DNA from: Lysobacter arenosi
GTDB lineage: Bacteria > Pseudomonadota > Gammaproteobacteria > Xanthomonadales > Xanthomonadaceae
Direction of reading: 5' to 3'
Assembly (NCBI RefSeq): GCF_016613475.2
Contig: NZ_CP071517.1
Coordinates: 1,116,001 to 1,180,000 of the forward strand
Length of the DNA: 64,000 bases
The notes under the pieces are model-generated. The model made no database searches. It was not told where the DNA came from and was given only the letters and a program-made list of their open reading frames with translations. The position numbers were made by a program, and so were the translations under genes. This document shows positions 54,647-63,763 of the stretch, in pieces; the stretch's first letter is position 1, and the number at the start of each line of letters is the position of its first letter.

Positions 54647-54661
54647 TTCGAAGCGTCAAGT

Positions 54662-54675
54662 CTTGTATAAACAAG
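54662..54675. promoter_or_regulatory. CTTGT/ACAAG palindrome before fadN
   Basis: CTTGT and ACAAG flank ATAA, just upstream of the fadN-like start; the centre includes TATAAA, a possible -10 box, and AAGGA at 54673-54677 could be the ribosome-binding site. It does not match the PsrA box. A protein-binding role is speculative. Confidence 0.35.
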
Positions 54676-54687
54676 GATTTACATCAC

Positions 54688-57063
54688 ATGTCTAAGAAGC
54701 TGCTTGTACGCCGCGTCGCCGTTCTCGGCGCCGGTGTGATGGGCGCGCAGATCGCTGCGCACCTGACCAATGCCGGTGTCGACACGGTGCTGTTCGACCT
54801 GCCCGCGAAGGAAGGCGACCCCAACGGTGTCGTCACCAAGGCCATCGCCAACCTCGGCAAGCTCAGCCCCGCCCCGCTCGCCAGCAAGGCCCTGGCCGAG
54901 CGCCTCACCGCGGCCAACTACGAGACCGGCCTTGAGCAGCTGCGCGACTGCGACCTGATCATCGAGGCCATCGCCGAGCGGATGGACTGGAAGCAGGACC
55001 TGTACAAGAAGATCGCCCCGTTCGTGGCCGAGCACACCGTGCTGGCCAGCAACACCTCGGGCCTGGGCATCAACAAGCTGGCCGAAGTGCTGCCCGAGCA
55101 GCTGCGCCACCGCTTCTGCGGCGTGCACTTCTTCAACCCGCCGCGCTACATGCACCTGGCCGAGCTGATTCCGGCCAAAACCACCGACGACGACGTGCTC
55201 GAGTCGCTGGAAACCTTCCTGACCACCACCTTGGGCAAGGGCGTGGTCATCGCCAAGGACACCCCGAACTTCATCGGCAACCGCATCGGCGTGTTCTCGA
55301 TGCTGGCCGGCATGCACCACACCGAGCAGTTCGGCCTTGGCTTCGACACCGTCGACGCGCTGACCGGCCCGGCGATCGGCCGGCCGAAGTCGGCGACGTT
55401 CCGCACCGCCGACGTGGTCGGCCTGGACACGATGGCGCACGTCATCAAGACCATGGCCGACACGCTGCCGGAAGACCCGTGGCACAGCTACTTCAAGGCG
55501 CCGAAGTGGCTTTCGGCCCTGATCGAGAAGGGTGCGCTGGGCCAGAAGAGCGGCGCCGGCGTCTACACCAAGCGCGGCAAGGACATCCTCGTGCTCGACC
55601 TGAAGGCGCAGGATTACCGCGCCTCGGCCGGCGAGCTCGACCCGGAAGTGGCCGGCCTGCTCAAGGAAAAGGACCCGGCGAAGAAGTTCGCCGCGCTGCG
55701 CGCGAGCGAGCATCCGCAGGCGCAGTTCCTGTGGGCGATCTTCCGCGACACGTTCCATTACAGCGCGTTCCACCTCGAGTCGATCGCCGACACCGCGCGT
55801 GACATCGACTTCGCCATGCGCTGGGGCTACGGCTGGTCGCTCGGCCCGTTCGAGACCTGGCAGGCCGCCGGCTGGAAACAGGTGGCCGACTGGATCGCCG
55901 AGGACATCGTCGCCGGCAAAGCGATGAGCAGCGCGCCGTTGCCGAACTGGGTGTTCGACGGTCGCGCCGGCGTGCATTCGGCCGACGGTAGCTTCAGCCC
56001 GGGCCGCAACGCCAACGTGCCGCGCTCGTCCAATCCGGTCTATGCGCGCCAGCGTTTCCCGGATCCGTTGCTGGGCGAGAAGTTCTCGCAGGGCCGCACG
56101 GTCTTCGAGAACGAAGGCATCCGCATGTGGGTCGACGAGGGCGACGACATCGCCGTGGTCAGCTTCAAGACCAAGATGCACACGGTCAACGATCATGTTC
56201 TCAACGGCCTGCAGGAAGCGGTCGGCATCGCCGAGCGCGACTTCGCCGGCCTGGTGATCTGGCAGCCGAAGGAACCCTTCTCCGCCGGTGCCGACCTGGC
56301 CGGTGCGCTGGGCCTGCTGCAGGCCGGCGACGTCAAGGGCTTCGAGGCGATGGTGGCCAACTTCCAGGCCACCAGCCAGCGCATCAAGTACTCGCTGGTG
56401 CCGGTGGTTGCGGCCGTGCGCGGCCTGGCACTGGGCGGCGGCTGCGAGTTCCAGATGCATGCGGCCCGCAGCGTGTTTGCACTGGAAAGCTACATCGGTC
56501 TGGTCGAGGCCGGCGTCGGCCTGCTGCCGGCCGGTGGCGGCCTGAAGGAGTTCGCCGTGCGCGCTTCCGAAGCGGCGGGCCCGGGCGGTGACGTGTTCGC
56601 CCAGCTCAAGACCGCGTTCGAGAGCGTGGCGATGGGCAAGGTTTCGACCTCGGCCTTCGAGGCTCGCGAACTCAAGCTGGCCCGCGACAGCGACAGCGTC
56701 GTCTTCAATGCCTTCGAACTGCTGCACGTGGCGCGCCAGCAGGCACGCGCGCTGGCCGAATCCGGCTACCGGCCGCCCCTGCCCGCCCGCCGCATCCAGG
56801 TTGCCGGCGACGTCGGCATCGCCACGTTCAAGATGATGCTGGTGAACATGCTGGAAGGCCGCTTCATTTCGCCGCACGACTACGAGATCGCCACGCGCAT
56901 CGCCACCGTCATGTGCGGCGGCGAAGTCGACCGCGGCGCACTGGTGGACGAGGAGTGGCTGCTCAAGCTCGAACGCGAACATTTCGTCGCACTGGCGCAG
57001 ATGCCCAAGACGCAGGAGCGCATCGCGCACATGCTCAAGACCGGCAAGCCGCTGCGCAACTAA
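54688..57063 (+). CDS. fadN: FadN-type 3-hydroxyacyl-CoA dehydrogenase/enoyl-CoA hydratase
   Basis: A 791-aa multifunctional beta-oxidation enzyme. The N-terminal NAD domain has VAVLGAGVMGAQIAAHLTNAG; the hydroxyacyl-CoA dehydrogenase C-terminal part has VVIAKDTPNFIGNRIGVF and VDALTGPAIGRPKSATFRTADVVGLD; a crotonase domain follows from about residue 470 (ISFKTKMHTVNDHVLNGL, AGADLAGALGLLQ, RGLALGGGCEF). Dehydrogenase first and hydratase second is the FadN order of Bacillus, not that of E. coli FadB. It is followed by fadA 27 bp on; together they would oxidise fatty acyl-CoA. Confidence 0.93.
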   Translation: MSKKLLVRRVAVLGAGVMGAQIAAHLTNAGVDTVLFDLPAKEGDPNGVVTKAIANLGKLSPAPLASKALAERLTAANYETGLEQLRDCDLIIEAIAERMDWKQDLYKKIAPFVAEHTVLASNTSGLGINKLAEVLPEQLRHRFCGVHFFNPPRYMHLAELIPAKTTDDDVLESLETFLTTTLGKGVVIAKDTPNFIGNRIGVFSMLAGMHHTEQFGLGFDTVDALTGPAIGRPKSATFRTADVVGLDTMAHVIKTMADTLPEDPWHSYFKAPKWLSALIEKGALGQKSGAGVYTKRGKDILVLDLKAQDYRASAGELDPEVAGLLKEKDPAKKFAALRASEHPQAQFLWAIFRDTFHYSAFHLESIADTARDIDFAMRWGYGWSLGPFETWQAAGWKQVADWIAEDIVAGKAMSSAPLPNWVFDGRAGVHSADGSFSPGRNANVPRSSNPVYARQRFPDPLLGEKFSQGRTVFENEGIRMWVDEGDDIAVVSFKTKMHTVNDHVLNGLQEAVGIAERDFAGLVIWQPKEPFSAGADLAGALGLLQAGDVKGFEAMVANFQATSQRIKYSLVPVVAAVRGLALGGGCEFQMHAARSVFALESYIGLVEAGVGLLPAGGGLKEFAVRASEAAGPGGDVFAQLKTAFESVAMGKVSTSAFEARELKLARDSDSVVFNAFELLHVARQQARALAESGYRPPLPARRIQVAGDVGIATFKMMLVNMLEGRFISPHDYEIATRIATVMCGGEVDRGALVDEEWLLKLEREHFVALAQMPKTQERIAHMLKTGKPLRN

Positions 57064-57090
57064 GCGACGACGACACAGGACATATCGAAA

Positions 57091-58299
57091 ATGACCAAGC
57101 AAATCCAGGACGCCTACATCGTCGCCGCCACCCGTACTCCGGTCGGCAAGGCACCGCGCGGCGTCTTCCGCAACACCCGTCCCGACGAAATGCTCGCCCA
57201 CGTGCTGCGTTCCGTGGTCGCTCAGGCACCGGGCATCGACCTGGGCCGCATCGATGACGCGATCATCGGCTGCGCCATGCCCGAAGGCGAGCAAGGCATG
57301 AACGTGGCGCGCATCGGCGCGCTGCTTGCCGGCCTGCCCAACACCATCGCCGCGCAGACCATCAACCGCTTCTGCTCGTCGGGCCTGCAGGCCGTGGCGA
57401 TGGCGGCCGACCAGATCCGCCTGGGCAACTCGGACCTGATGCTGGCCGGCGGCACCGAGTCGATGTCGATGGTGCCGATGATGGGCAACAAGGTCGCCTT
57501 GAGCCCGCAGGTGTTCGCCAAGGACGAGAACGTCGCCATCGCCTACGGCATGGGTATCACCGCCGAGAAGGTCGCCGAGGAATGGAAAGTCTCGCGCGAA
57601 GACCAGGACGCATTTGCCCTGGCCTCGCACCAGAAGGCGATCGCCGCGATCCAGGCCGGAGAGTTCAAGTCCGAGATCAGCCCGTACGAAGTGATCTCGC
57701 GCATCCCCGACCTCGGTGGCAATGCCATCCGCGTCAAGAAGTCGATCATCGAACTCGATGAAGGTCCGCGTCCGGACACGTCGATCGAAGGCCTGGGCAA
57801 GCTGCGCCCGGTGTTCCGCAACGCCCAGTTCGGCGGCAGCGTGACTGCCGGCAACAGCTCGCAGATGAGCGACGGCGCCGGCGCGGTGCTGCTGGCGTCC
57901 GAACAGGCGATCAAGGACTACGGTCTGACTCCGCTCGCCCGCTTCGTCAGCTTCTCGGTCGCCGGTGTGCGCCCGGAAGTGATGGGTATTGGTCCGATCG
58001 CCGCAATCCCGAAGGCCCTCAAGCAAGCCGGACTCACCAAGGACCAGCTCGACTGGATTGAGCTCAACGAAGCCTTCGCCGCGCAGGCGCTGGCGGTGAT
58101 CCGCGACTCCGGCCTGGACCCGTCCAAGGTCAACCCGCTCGGCGGCGCGATCGCGCTGGGCCATCCGCTCGGCGCGACCGGTGCGATCCGTACCGCGACC
58201 ATCGTGCACGGCCTGCGTCGTCGTCAGCTCAAGTACGGCATGGTGACCATGTGCATCGGTACCGGCATGGGCGCGGCGGGCATCTTCGAAGCGCTCTGA
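57091..58299 (+). CDS. fadA: 3-ketoacyl-CoA thiolase / acetyl-CoA acyltransferase
   Basis: A 402-aa thiolase that cleaves 3-ketoacyl-CoA. The nucleophile is Cys95 in INRFCSSGLQAVAMAA; the catalytic His is in GGAIALGHPLGATGA and the second Cys in MVTMCIGTGMGAAGIFE at the C-terminus. NEAFAAQALAVIRD is a family block. It is the second gene after fadN and ends 22 bp before a terminator stem. Confidence 0.95.
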   Translation: MTKQIQDAYIVAATRTPVGKAPRGVFRNTRPDEMLAHVLRSVVAQAPGIDLGRIDDAIIGCAMPEGEQGMNVARIGALLAGLPNTIAAQTINRFCSSGLQAVAMAADQIRLGNSDLMLAGGTESMSMVPMMGNKVALSPQVFAKDENVAIAYGMGITAEKVAEEWKVSREDQDAFALASHQKAIAAIQAGEFKSEISPYEVISRIPDLGGNAIRVKKSIIELDEGPRPDTSIEGLGKLRPVFRNAQFGGSVTAGNSSQMSDGAGAVLLASEQAIKDYGLTPLARFVSFSVAGVRPEVMGIGPIAAIPKALKQAGLTKDQLDWIELNEAFAAQALAVIRDSGLDPSKVNPLGGAIALGHPLGATGAIRTATIVHGLRRRQLKYGMVTMCIGTGMGAAGIFEAL

Positions 58300-58321
58300 G
58301 TCAACGCTACCTGCAAGCAGA

Positions 58322-58367
58322 ACGGGCAGCCCATCCTTCAATGAATCAGGGGCTGCCCGTTTTGTTT
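58322..58367 (+). terminator. Rho-independent terminator after fadA
   Basis: ACGGGCAGCCC (58322-58332) pairs with GGGCTGCCCGT (58350-58360) over 11 bases with a 17-base loop, followed by TTTGTTT. It also sits 17 bp beyond the end of the converging csaA-like gene. Confidence 0.9.
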
Positions 58368-58383
58368 CTGCCTGTCGACCTGG

Positions 58384-58725
58384 TCAGGCCAGCCGCGTTC
58401 CGTCTGGCACCGGTCGCTCGATGGCCGTGACCACCACGCCCTGCTCGGTGGGGAAACCGGTCAGCAAAAACTCGGACACGAACGGACCGACCTGCTTGGG
58501 CGGAAAGTTGATGACGCCGACGATTTGCCGACCAACCAGATCTTCCGCCGCGTAAAGATCCTTGATCTGCGCGCTGGTCTTGCGGACACCGTGGGGACCG
58601 AAGTCGACCCACAGTTTCCATGCCGGCTTGCGTGCTTCCGGGAACGGCTCGACGCGCTGCACCGTACCGGCGCAGAGCATCACTTTCTCGAAGTCGCCCC
58701 AGGTAATGGTGCCCTGCTCGCTCAT
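58384..58725 (-). CDS. CsaA/YgjH-type tRNA-binding protein
   Basis: A 113-aa protein of the tRNA_bind (OB-fold) family found in CsaA and YgjH. It opens ITWGDFEKVMLCAGTVQRVEPFPEARKPAWKLWVDFGPHGVRKTSAQI and ends FPTEQGVVVTAIERPVPDGTRLA, both typical. CsaA binds tRNA-like RNA and can act as a secretion-related chaperone; the role here is unproven. It begins 31 bp after the galU stop on the same strand and may be the end of the polysaccharide operon. Confidence 0.88.
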   Translation of the reverse strand: MSEQGTITWGDFEKVMLCAGTVQRVEPFPEARKPAWKLWVDFGPHGVRKTSAQIKDLYAAEDLVGRQIVGVINFPPKQVGPFVSEFLLTGFPTEQGVVVTAIERPVPDGTRLA

Positions 58726-58756
58726 GGGCGCGATCGCTCCCTACGGTGCTGCGAAC

Positions 58757-59659
58757 TCAGCCGAGCTCTTCGACGCCCAGTTCGGCCAGCGCGTTCTGCA
58801 TCAGCTGGCGAGCCGAGTCGCTGAGCTTTTCGTGATCGAGCGCGTAGCGGATCGTCGCCTCGACCAGGCCAATGTGCGTACCGCAGTCGAAGCGCGTGCC
58901 CTTGAAGCGATAGGCGTTGACCGCCTCTTCCTTCAGGAGTGCTGCGATCGCATCAGTCAGCTGGATCTCGCCACCGGCACCCGGCGTGGTCGTCTCCAGC
59001 AGCGTGAAGATGCGCGGATTGAGGACATAGCGCCCGACGACGGCCAGCGTGCTCGGCGCGACTTCAGGCTGCGGCTTCTCGACGATCGCATTGATGCGAC
59101 CCTGTCGGTTCTGGAACGAGTCGGTCGCAACGATGCCGTAGCTTCCCGTCTGGTCACGCGGCACGTCCTGCACTGCGATCATGCTCGCGCCAGATGCTTC
59201 TGCGGCATCGGCCATCTGCGACAGCGCGCCAGGACCCCGGTTCCAGATCAGGTCGTCAGGAAGCAATACCGCGAACGGCTCATCGCCAATCACCGGCTTG
59301 GCGCAAAGCACGGCATGCCCCAGGCCCAGCGCCTCGGCCTGGGTCACGAACACTGCGCGCACGCCCTTGGGCAGCACGTTGCGGATCAGTTCCAGCTGTT
59401 CGGTCTTGCCGCTCTGCTCGAGCTTCTGTTCGAGCTCGTAGGCCTTGTCGAAATAATCCGCAACGGCATGCTTGTAGCGGTTGGTGACGAACACCAGCGT
59501 GTCGCAGCCGGCTTCCACGGCTTCGTCAACGGCGTACTGGATCAACGGCCGATCGATGATCGGCAGCATTTCCTTCGGAACCGTCTTGGTCGCGGGGAGG
59601 AATCGGGTGCCCAGACCGGCCACCGGGAAAACAGCTTTGCGAATCCGAACCGACATCAA
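58757..59659 (-). CDS. galU: UTP-glucose-1-phosphate uridylyltransferase
   Basis: A 300-aa enzyme making UDP-glucose for LPS and polysaccharide. The nucleotide loop is VAGLGTRFLPATKTVPKEMLPI; other blocks are LGLGHAVLCAKPVIGDEPFAVLLPDD and GGEIQLTDAIAALL. Its ATG overlaps the preceding epimerase stop (ATGA). Operon: lapA-lapB-wecA-like-capD-like-galU, then csaA-like. Confidence 0.95.
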   Translation of the reverse strand: MMSVRIRKAVFPVAGLGTRFLPATKTVPKEMLPIIDRPLIQYAVDEAVEAGCDTLVFVTNRYKHAVADYFDKAYELEQKLEQSGKTEQLELIRNVLPKGVRAVFVTQAEALGLGHAVLCAKPVIGDEPFAVLLPDDLIWNRGPGALSQMADAAEASGASMIAVQDVPRDQTGSYGIVATDSFQNRQGRINAIVEKPQPEVAPSTLAVVGRYVLNPRIFTLLETTTPGAGGEIQLTDAIAALLKEEAVNAYRFKGTRFDCGTHIGLVEATIRYALDHEKLSDSARQLMQNALAELGVEELG

Positions 59660-61566
59660 ATCTTCCTTGCATTACGGGCGGGGAACGCCACCACCGTCGC
59701 CGATTCCTGATAGTCCGGATGCGCGCCAACCGGCTGGAACTCGGGAACCGCACTGCGCAACAGGTGGCTAAGCGCGTCGAGATCATAACGAATCGAGGCT
59801 TCGCGCAGTTGCGCCACCGCGTTCTCGATATGCGTGGACGACACGTCGCGCGGCTCGGCCTGCAGGATCTTCGGGTGCGCAGTCTGGCGATAGCGCTCGT
59901 CGGCATGGAACAGCGTCTCGTGCAGCTTCTCGCCCGGACGAAGACCGGTATAGACCACGGCGATGTCGCGGCCCGGATGCTTGCCCGCCAGGCGGATCAT
60001 CTGTTCGGCGAGCAACCGGATCGGCACCGGCTCGCCCATGTCGAGGGTGTAGATCGCTTCATGCGTGCCGATCGCCGATGCCTGCAGGATCAGCTGGCAG
60101 GCCTCGGGAATGGTCATGAAGAAGCGCGTGACTTCGGGATCGGTGACCGTGACCGGACCGCCAGCGCGAATCTGTTCGCGGAACAGCGGCACGACGCTGC
60201 CGGCCGAATCGAGCACGTTGCCGAAGCGCACCGTGACAAAGCGCGTGGAGCGCTGGTCAGCCAGGGCCTGGCAGGACATCTCGGCAAGGCGCTTGGTCGC
60301 GCCGAGCACATTGACCGGATCGACGGCCTTGTCGGTGGAGATCAGCACGAACGTGCCGACGCCGGCGCCGCGGCATGCACGTGCGACCGTCTCGGTCGAC
60401 AGCACGTTGTTGCGCACCGCTTCACGCAGCTGCAGCTCGAGCAACGGCACCTGCTTGTAGGCAGCGGCATGGAACACCGCGTCGGGCTCGGCGCGCGACA
60501 ACGCGTGCGCAATCACCGCAGGGTCGCCGCAATCGCCGAGGATGGCGATGTATTCCAGATCCGGGAAGTCGCGACGCAGCGCGGCTTCGGTCGTGGTCAG
60601 CGCGAGTTCGTCGATCTCGATCAGGGCGATACGACGAGCGCCGTGGCGGGCACACTGCCGGCAAAGCTCCGAGCCGATCGAACCGCCGGCACCGGTGACC
60701 AGTACCGAGCGCGCCCCCAGCCAGGCGCGGATCGCCTTCCAGTCAGGCATGACCGGCTTGCGGCCCAGCAGGTCCTCGATCGCGACCTCCTTGAGTTCAC
60801 CCGGCAGCGAACGACCTTCCAGCACGTCCTGCAGTTTCGGCACCATGCGGAACGGCAGCCCGGTGCGTTCGCACGCCACCACCACGCGCTGCAGCGCATT
60901 CGCGTCGGCCGACGGCATGGCGATGACCAGCAGCTTGGCTGCGGTTTCGCGGGCAATTTCCGCGACGTCCTGGACGCGCCCAAGCACCGGCACGCCCTGC
61001 ACCTTGCTGCCACGCAGGCGCGCGGCGTCGTCGAGGAATCCAACCGGCTGATAAGTGCCCGAGCGACGCAGGTCGCGCACGAGCGCTTCCCCGGCGTGAC
61101 CGGAACCGAGGATGAGGATGCGCACCGAGGCGCCACCAAAGCCATCGACGCGGCTGTCTTTCCACGCGCGATACATCAGACGCGGCGCGCCGAGCATGCC
61201 CATCAATACCAGCGGATAGAGGACCAGCACCGTACGCGGAACGCTGTCGAGGCGGTTGTACAGGAACAGGCCGAGCACGATCGCGAACAGCCCCAGGATC
61301 GAAGCCTTCAGGATGTTCCACAGGTCAGGGACACCGGCGAACCGCCACAGGCCCCGGTACAGGCCGACCTGCCAGAACACCAGCCCTTGCGCGGCCAGGA
61401 CGAGCGCAACCTCAGTCGACCAGAGCGGAATGGCGGGCGCATTGGCTTCAATGCCCCAGCGCAGGCGATGCAGGGCCTGCCAGACGACCCAGACCATCGC
61501 GAGATCGTGGGCGACCACCGCCATTCGCGGCAGCGCACTTTTCCACCGATCACGCCATGAGCTCAT
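59656..61566 (-). CDS. WbpM/CapD-like nucleoside-diphosphate-sugar dehydratase
   Basis: A 636-aa inner-membrane enzyme with four N-terminal membrane helices (about 15-135), a flavodoxin-like middle (VRILILGSGHAGEALVRDLRRSG) and a C-terminal SDR domain: VLVTGAGGSIGSELCRQCA, the catalytic TDKAVDPVNVLGATKR block and FFMTIPEACQLILQA. It matches long WbpM/FlaA1-type 4,6-dehydratases acting on UDP-GlcNAc for O-antigen or capsule sugars. The ATG at 61566 starts MSSWRDRWKSALPRM; 67 further upstream codons are antisense and lack hydrophobic character. Confidence 0.9.
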   Translation of the reverse strand: MSSWRDRWKSALPRMAVVAHDLAMVWVVWQALHRLRWGIEANAPAIPLWSTEVALVLAAQGLVFWQVGLYRGLWRFAGVPDLWNILKASILGLFAIVLGLFLYNRLDSVPRTVLVLYPLVLMGMLGAPRLMYRAWKDSRVDGFGGASVRILILGSGHAGEALVRDLRRSGTYQPVGFLDDAARLRGSKVQGVPVLGRVQDVAEIARETAAKLLVIAMPSADANALQRVVVACERTGLPFRMVPKLQDVLEGRSLPGELKEVAIEDLLGRKPVMPDWKAIRAWLGARSVLVTGAGGSIGSELCRQCARHGARRIALIEIDELALTTTEAALRRDFPDLEYIAILGDCGDPAVIAHALSRAEPDAVFHAAAYKQVPLLELQLREAVRNNVLSTETVARACRGAGVGTFVLISTDKAVDPVNVLGATKRLAEMSCQALADQRSTRFVTVRFGNVLDSAGSVVPLFREQIRAGGPVTVTDPEVTRFFMTIPEACQLILQASAIGTHEAIYTLDMGEPVPIRLLAEQMIRLAGKHPGRDIAVVYTGLRPGEKLHETLFHADERYRQTAHPKILQAEPRDVSSTHIENAVAQLREASIRYDLDALSHLLRSAVPEFQPVGAHPDYQESATVVAFPARNARKI

Positions 61567-61597
61567 TCCATGCCCCTCTTCTGGATGCAAACCTGAA

Positions 61598-62578
61598 TCA
61601 AATTGAAGTCGGAGTCCGGAAAGACCCGGCCTTTTGCAGCCCGACCCACAAAAAAGCGCAGCAGATATACCACGCGACTGTGATACCGGTGATGAAGGCC
61701 ATTTCAGGCTGTGACGCAAGCCAAAAAGCCAGCAGCAGAGACACCGCCGTCGCACCCGCATAGGCAAGCGTTACCCGGTTGTGCCCCACTCGGCGAGCCC
61801 AGACCTGATAGGCGTGCTGGGTGTGCGGAGTCCACCAGCGCTCCCCCCGCAGCAGACGCCGCAAGAGGGTCAAACTGGCGTCAACCAGGAACACCGACAA
61901 TGGTAACAGCACCACCCAGGAATGGCCTCCGAGCCGGGCGCCTGCCACCACCACCAGCGCCGCGAGGCAGAATCCCAGAGCTCCGCTGCCGACGTCACCG
62001 AGAAAAATTCTCGCCTTGGGGAAGTTGAAGGGCAGGAAACCGACGCAAGCCGCGGCGACGGCGACTCCCAGCAGGCCCCAACTGCTGCCCGCGATCGCCG
62101 CCAAGCCTGCGGCGACCAGCGCCGCCTGGCTGGCAGCCAGGCCGTTGATGCCGTCCATGAAGTTCCACACATTCGTCAACGTCATCGCGGCAATGAACGC
62201 AACCAGCCCGAGCCAGGGCGATTGGTAAACGTCGCCCACCGCCAGTGCGAGCAATACAGCGGCCACTGCATGGACCAGCAACCGCCACCACGGCGAAAGC
62301 GGCCGATGGTCGTCGAGCCAGCCGATCCCGGCGACCAACACCAGGCCGACACCGAAGGCAGCCAGCAGGGGGGCGTCGACGGGCCGGTGCAGCGCGAGGG
62401 CACAGGCCGCCACCAGCGCCGCTATCACGATGGCGATGCCACCGCCGCGCGGCGTGGCAACCTGGTGACTGCGGCGCTCGCCGGGCTGGTCGATCAGCGA
62501 CTGCCTGATCGCATAGCGACGCGCCAGCCAGGTACCGACCACGCCAATGAGGAAATAAACCAACAACCACTGGACCAT
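61598..62578 (-). CDS. WecA-like undecaprenyl-phosphate sugar-1-phosphate transferase
   Basis: A 326-aa polytopic membrane enzyme (about 10 hydrophobic segments) that loads the first sugar phosphate on undecaprenyl phosphate. The PNPT-family motifs are visible: GWLDDHR (Asp pair), NVWNFMDGINGLA, FLGDVGSGALGF and the cytoplasmic HTQHAYQVWARRVGH. The sugar is not determined. It ends 31 bp before the dehydratase gene and begins 3 bp after lapB. Confidence 0.88.
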   Translation of the reverse strand: MVQWLLVYFLIGVVGTWLARRYAIRQSLIDQPGERRSHQVATPRGGGIAIVIAALVAACALALHRPVDAPLLAAFGVGLVLVAGIGWLDDHRPLSPWWRLLVHAVAAVLLALAVGDVYQSPWLGLVAFIAAMTLTNVWNFMDGINGLAASQAALVAAGLAAIAGSSWGLLGVAVAAACVGFLPFNFPKARIFLGDVGSGALGFCLAALVVVAGARLGGHSWVVLLPLSVFLVDASLTLLRRLLRGERWWTPHTQHAYQVWARRVGHNRVTLAYAGATAVSLLLAFWLASQPEMAFITGITVAWYICCAFLWVGLQKAGSFRTPTSI

Positions 62579-62581
62579 GCT

Positions 62582-63760
62582 TCAGACCACCGCGTAGTTC
62601 AGCAGCGGCTTGATCGTTCCCCACTCCTTGCAGCTCGGGCATTGCCAGTGATGGCTGCGTGCGCCGAAGCCGCAACGGTTGCAGCGATAGCTGGGGTTGC
62701 GAACCAGCAACTGGTCGGTGATGTGCTTGAGATCGTGCAACGTTGCCGCCGGGTCGGCGCCCTCGGCCAGGGTCAGGTCGATCAATGCCGCTTCGCCCCG
62801 GACCGACGGACGATCCTTGAGCTGCCGGGCAAGGTAGGCACGTGCCGCCGGCACGCCCTCCTCGTGCTCCACCATGTGCGTCAACGCCAGCACCGGCGAG
62901 ATGCCGCGATAGTGCTCGGTCATCTCCGCCAGGAATGCGCGTGCACCCGGCGCGTCGCCGACGCGCTCATAGCTGGCGAGCAGCGGCGGCAGGATCTCGG
63001 GGAGGTAATCGGGATCGACGCGTGCAACCCGCTCGAAGGCGCGGATGGCGCCGGCATCATTGCCGGACTCGACTTCGAGACGACCTTCGATCATGCCGGC
63101 ACGGACGGAATTGGCATCGGCCTCGTAGGCGCGCTTCACTGCCGCCTGCGCCGCATCGATATCTCCGGCAGCACGATGGCGTTCGGCAAGCTCGCACTCG
63201 AACTGGGCAATCAGCTTGCCCATCGGCTCACCGGTCGCCTCTTCGTAGCGGCGCGCATTCTCGATCGCCTTGTCCCAGTCGCGTTCGGACTGGTAGATGC
63301 CGATCAGGTGGCGCAGCGCCAGCGGCGCGCGCATGTCCAGCGCCACCAGGTCACTGAACACCGTCTCGGCACGATCGAGCAGGCCCGAGCGCATGTAGTC
63401 CTCGCCCAGTGCGAGCAGTGCCTGCACGCGCTGCTGGTCGCTCAGGCCCGGACGCTGCACCAGCGCCTGGTGCAGGCGGATGGCACGGTCGACTTCGCCG
63501 CGACGACGGAACAGGTGGCCGAGCGCGACCTGGGTCTCGAAGGTGTCCTTGTCGAGTTCGGCGATGTGCAGGAACAACTCGATGGCCTTGTCCGGCTGCT
63601 CGTTGAGCAGGTAGTTCAGACCGCGGAAATAGGTCGTCGAGAGGCGACTGACCTGGGTGTCGCTGTGGCGCTCGCCACCGCGACGACCAATGATCCAGCC
63701 GCTGACTGCCGCGATCGGCAGCAGCAGGAAGAACCAGAACCATTCACTGATGAACGCCAT
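62582..63760 (-). CDS. lapB: LPS-assembly protein LapB (YciM)
   Basis: A 392-aa inner-membrane TPR protein controlling LpxC turnover. One membrane helix lies at about 5-25 (EWFWFFLLLPIAAVSGWIIG); TPRs fill 40-330 (RGLNYLLNEQPDKAIELFLHIAE); the C-terminal rubredoxin-like zinc site is CNRCGFGARSHHWQCPSC. The sequence CxxC-x10-CPSC is as expected for YciM. It starts 3 bp before the lapA stop. Confidence 0.95.
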   Translation of the reverse strand: MAFISEWFWFFLLLPIAAVSGWIIGRRGGERHSDTQVSRLSTTYFRGLNYLLNEQPDKAIELFLHIAELDKDTFETQVALGHLFRRRGEVDRAIRLHQALVQRPGLSDQQRVQALLALGEDYMRSGLLDRAETVFSDLVALDMRAPLALRHLIGIYQSERDWDKAIENARRYEEATGEPMGKLIAQFECELAERHRAAGDIDAAQAAVKRAYEADANSVRAGMIEGRLEVESGNDAGAIRAFERVARVDPDYLPEILPPLLASYERVGDAPGARAFLAEMTEHYRGISPVLALTHMVEHEEGVPAARAYLARQLKDRPSVRGEAALIDLTLAEGADPAATLHDLKHITDQLLVRNPSYRCNRCGFGARSHHWQCPSCKEWGTIKPLLNYAVV

Positions 63761-63763
63761 GCG

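Noticed and set aside
54679..58341. 1220-aa minus-strand open frame opposite fadN and fadA
   Set aside because: Shadow; both plus-strand genes have full family signatures.
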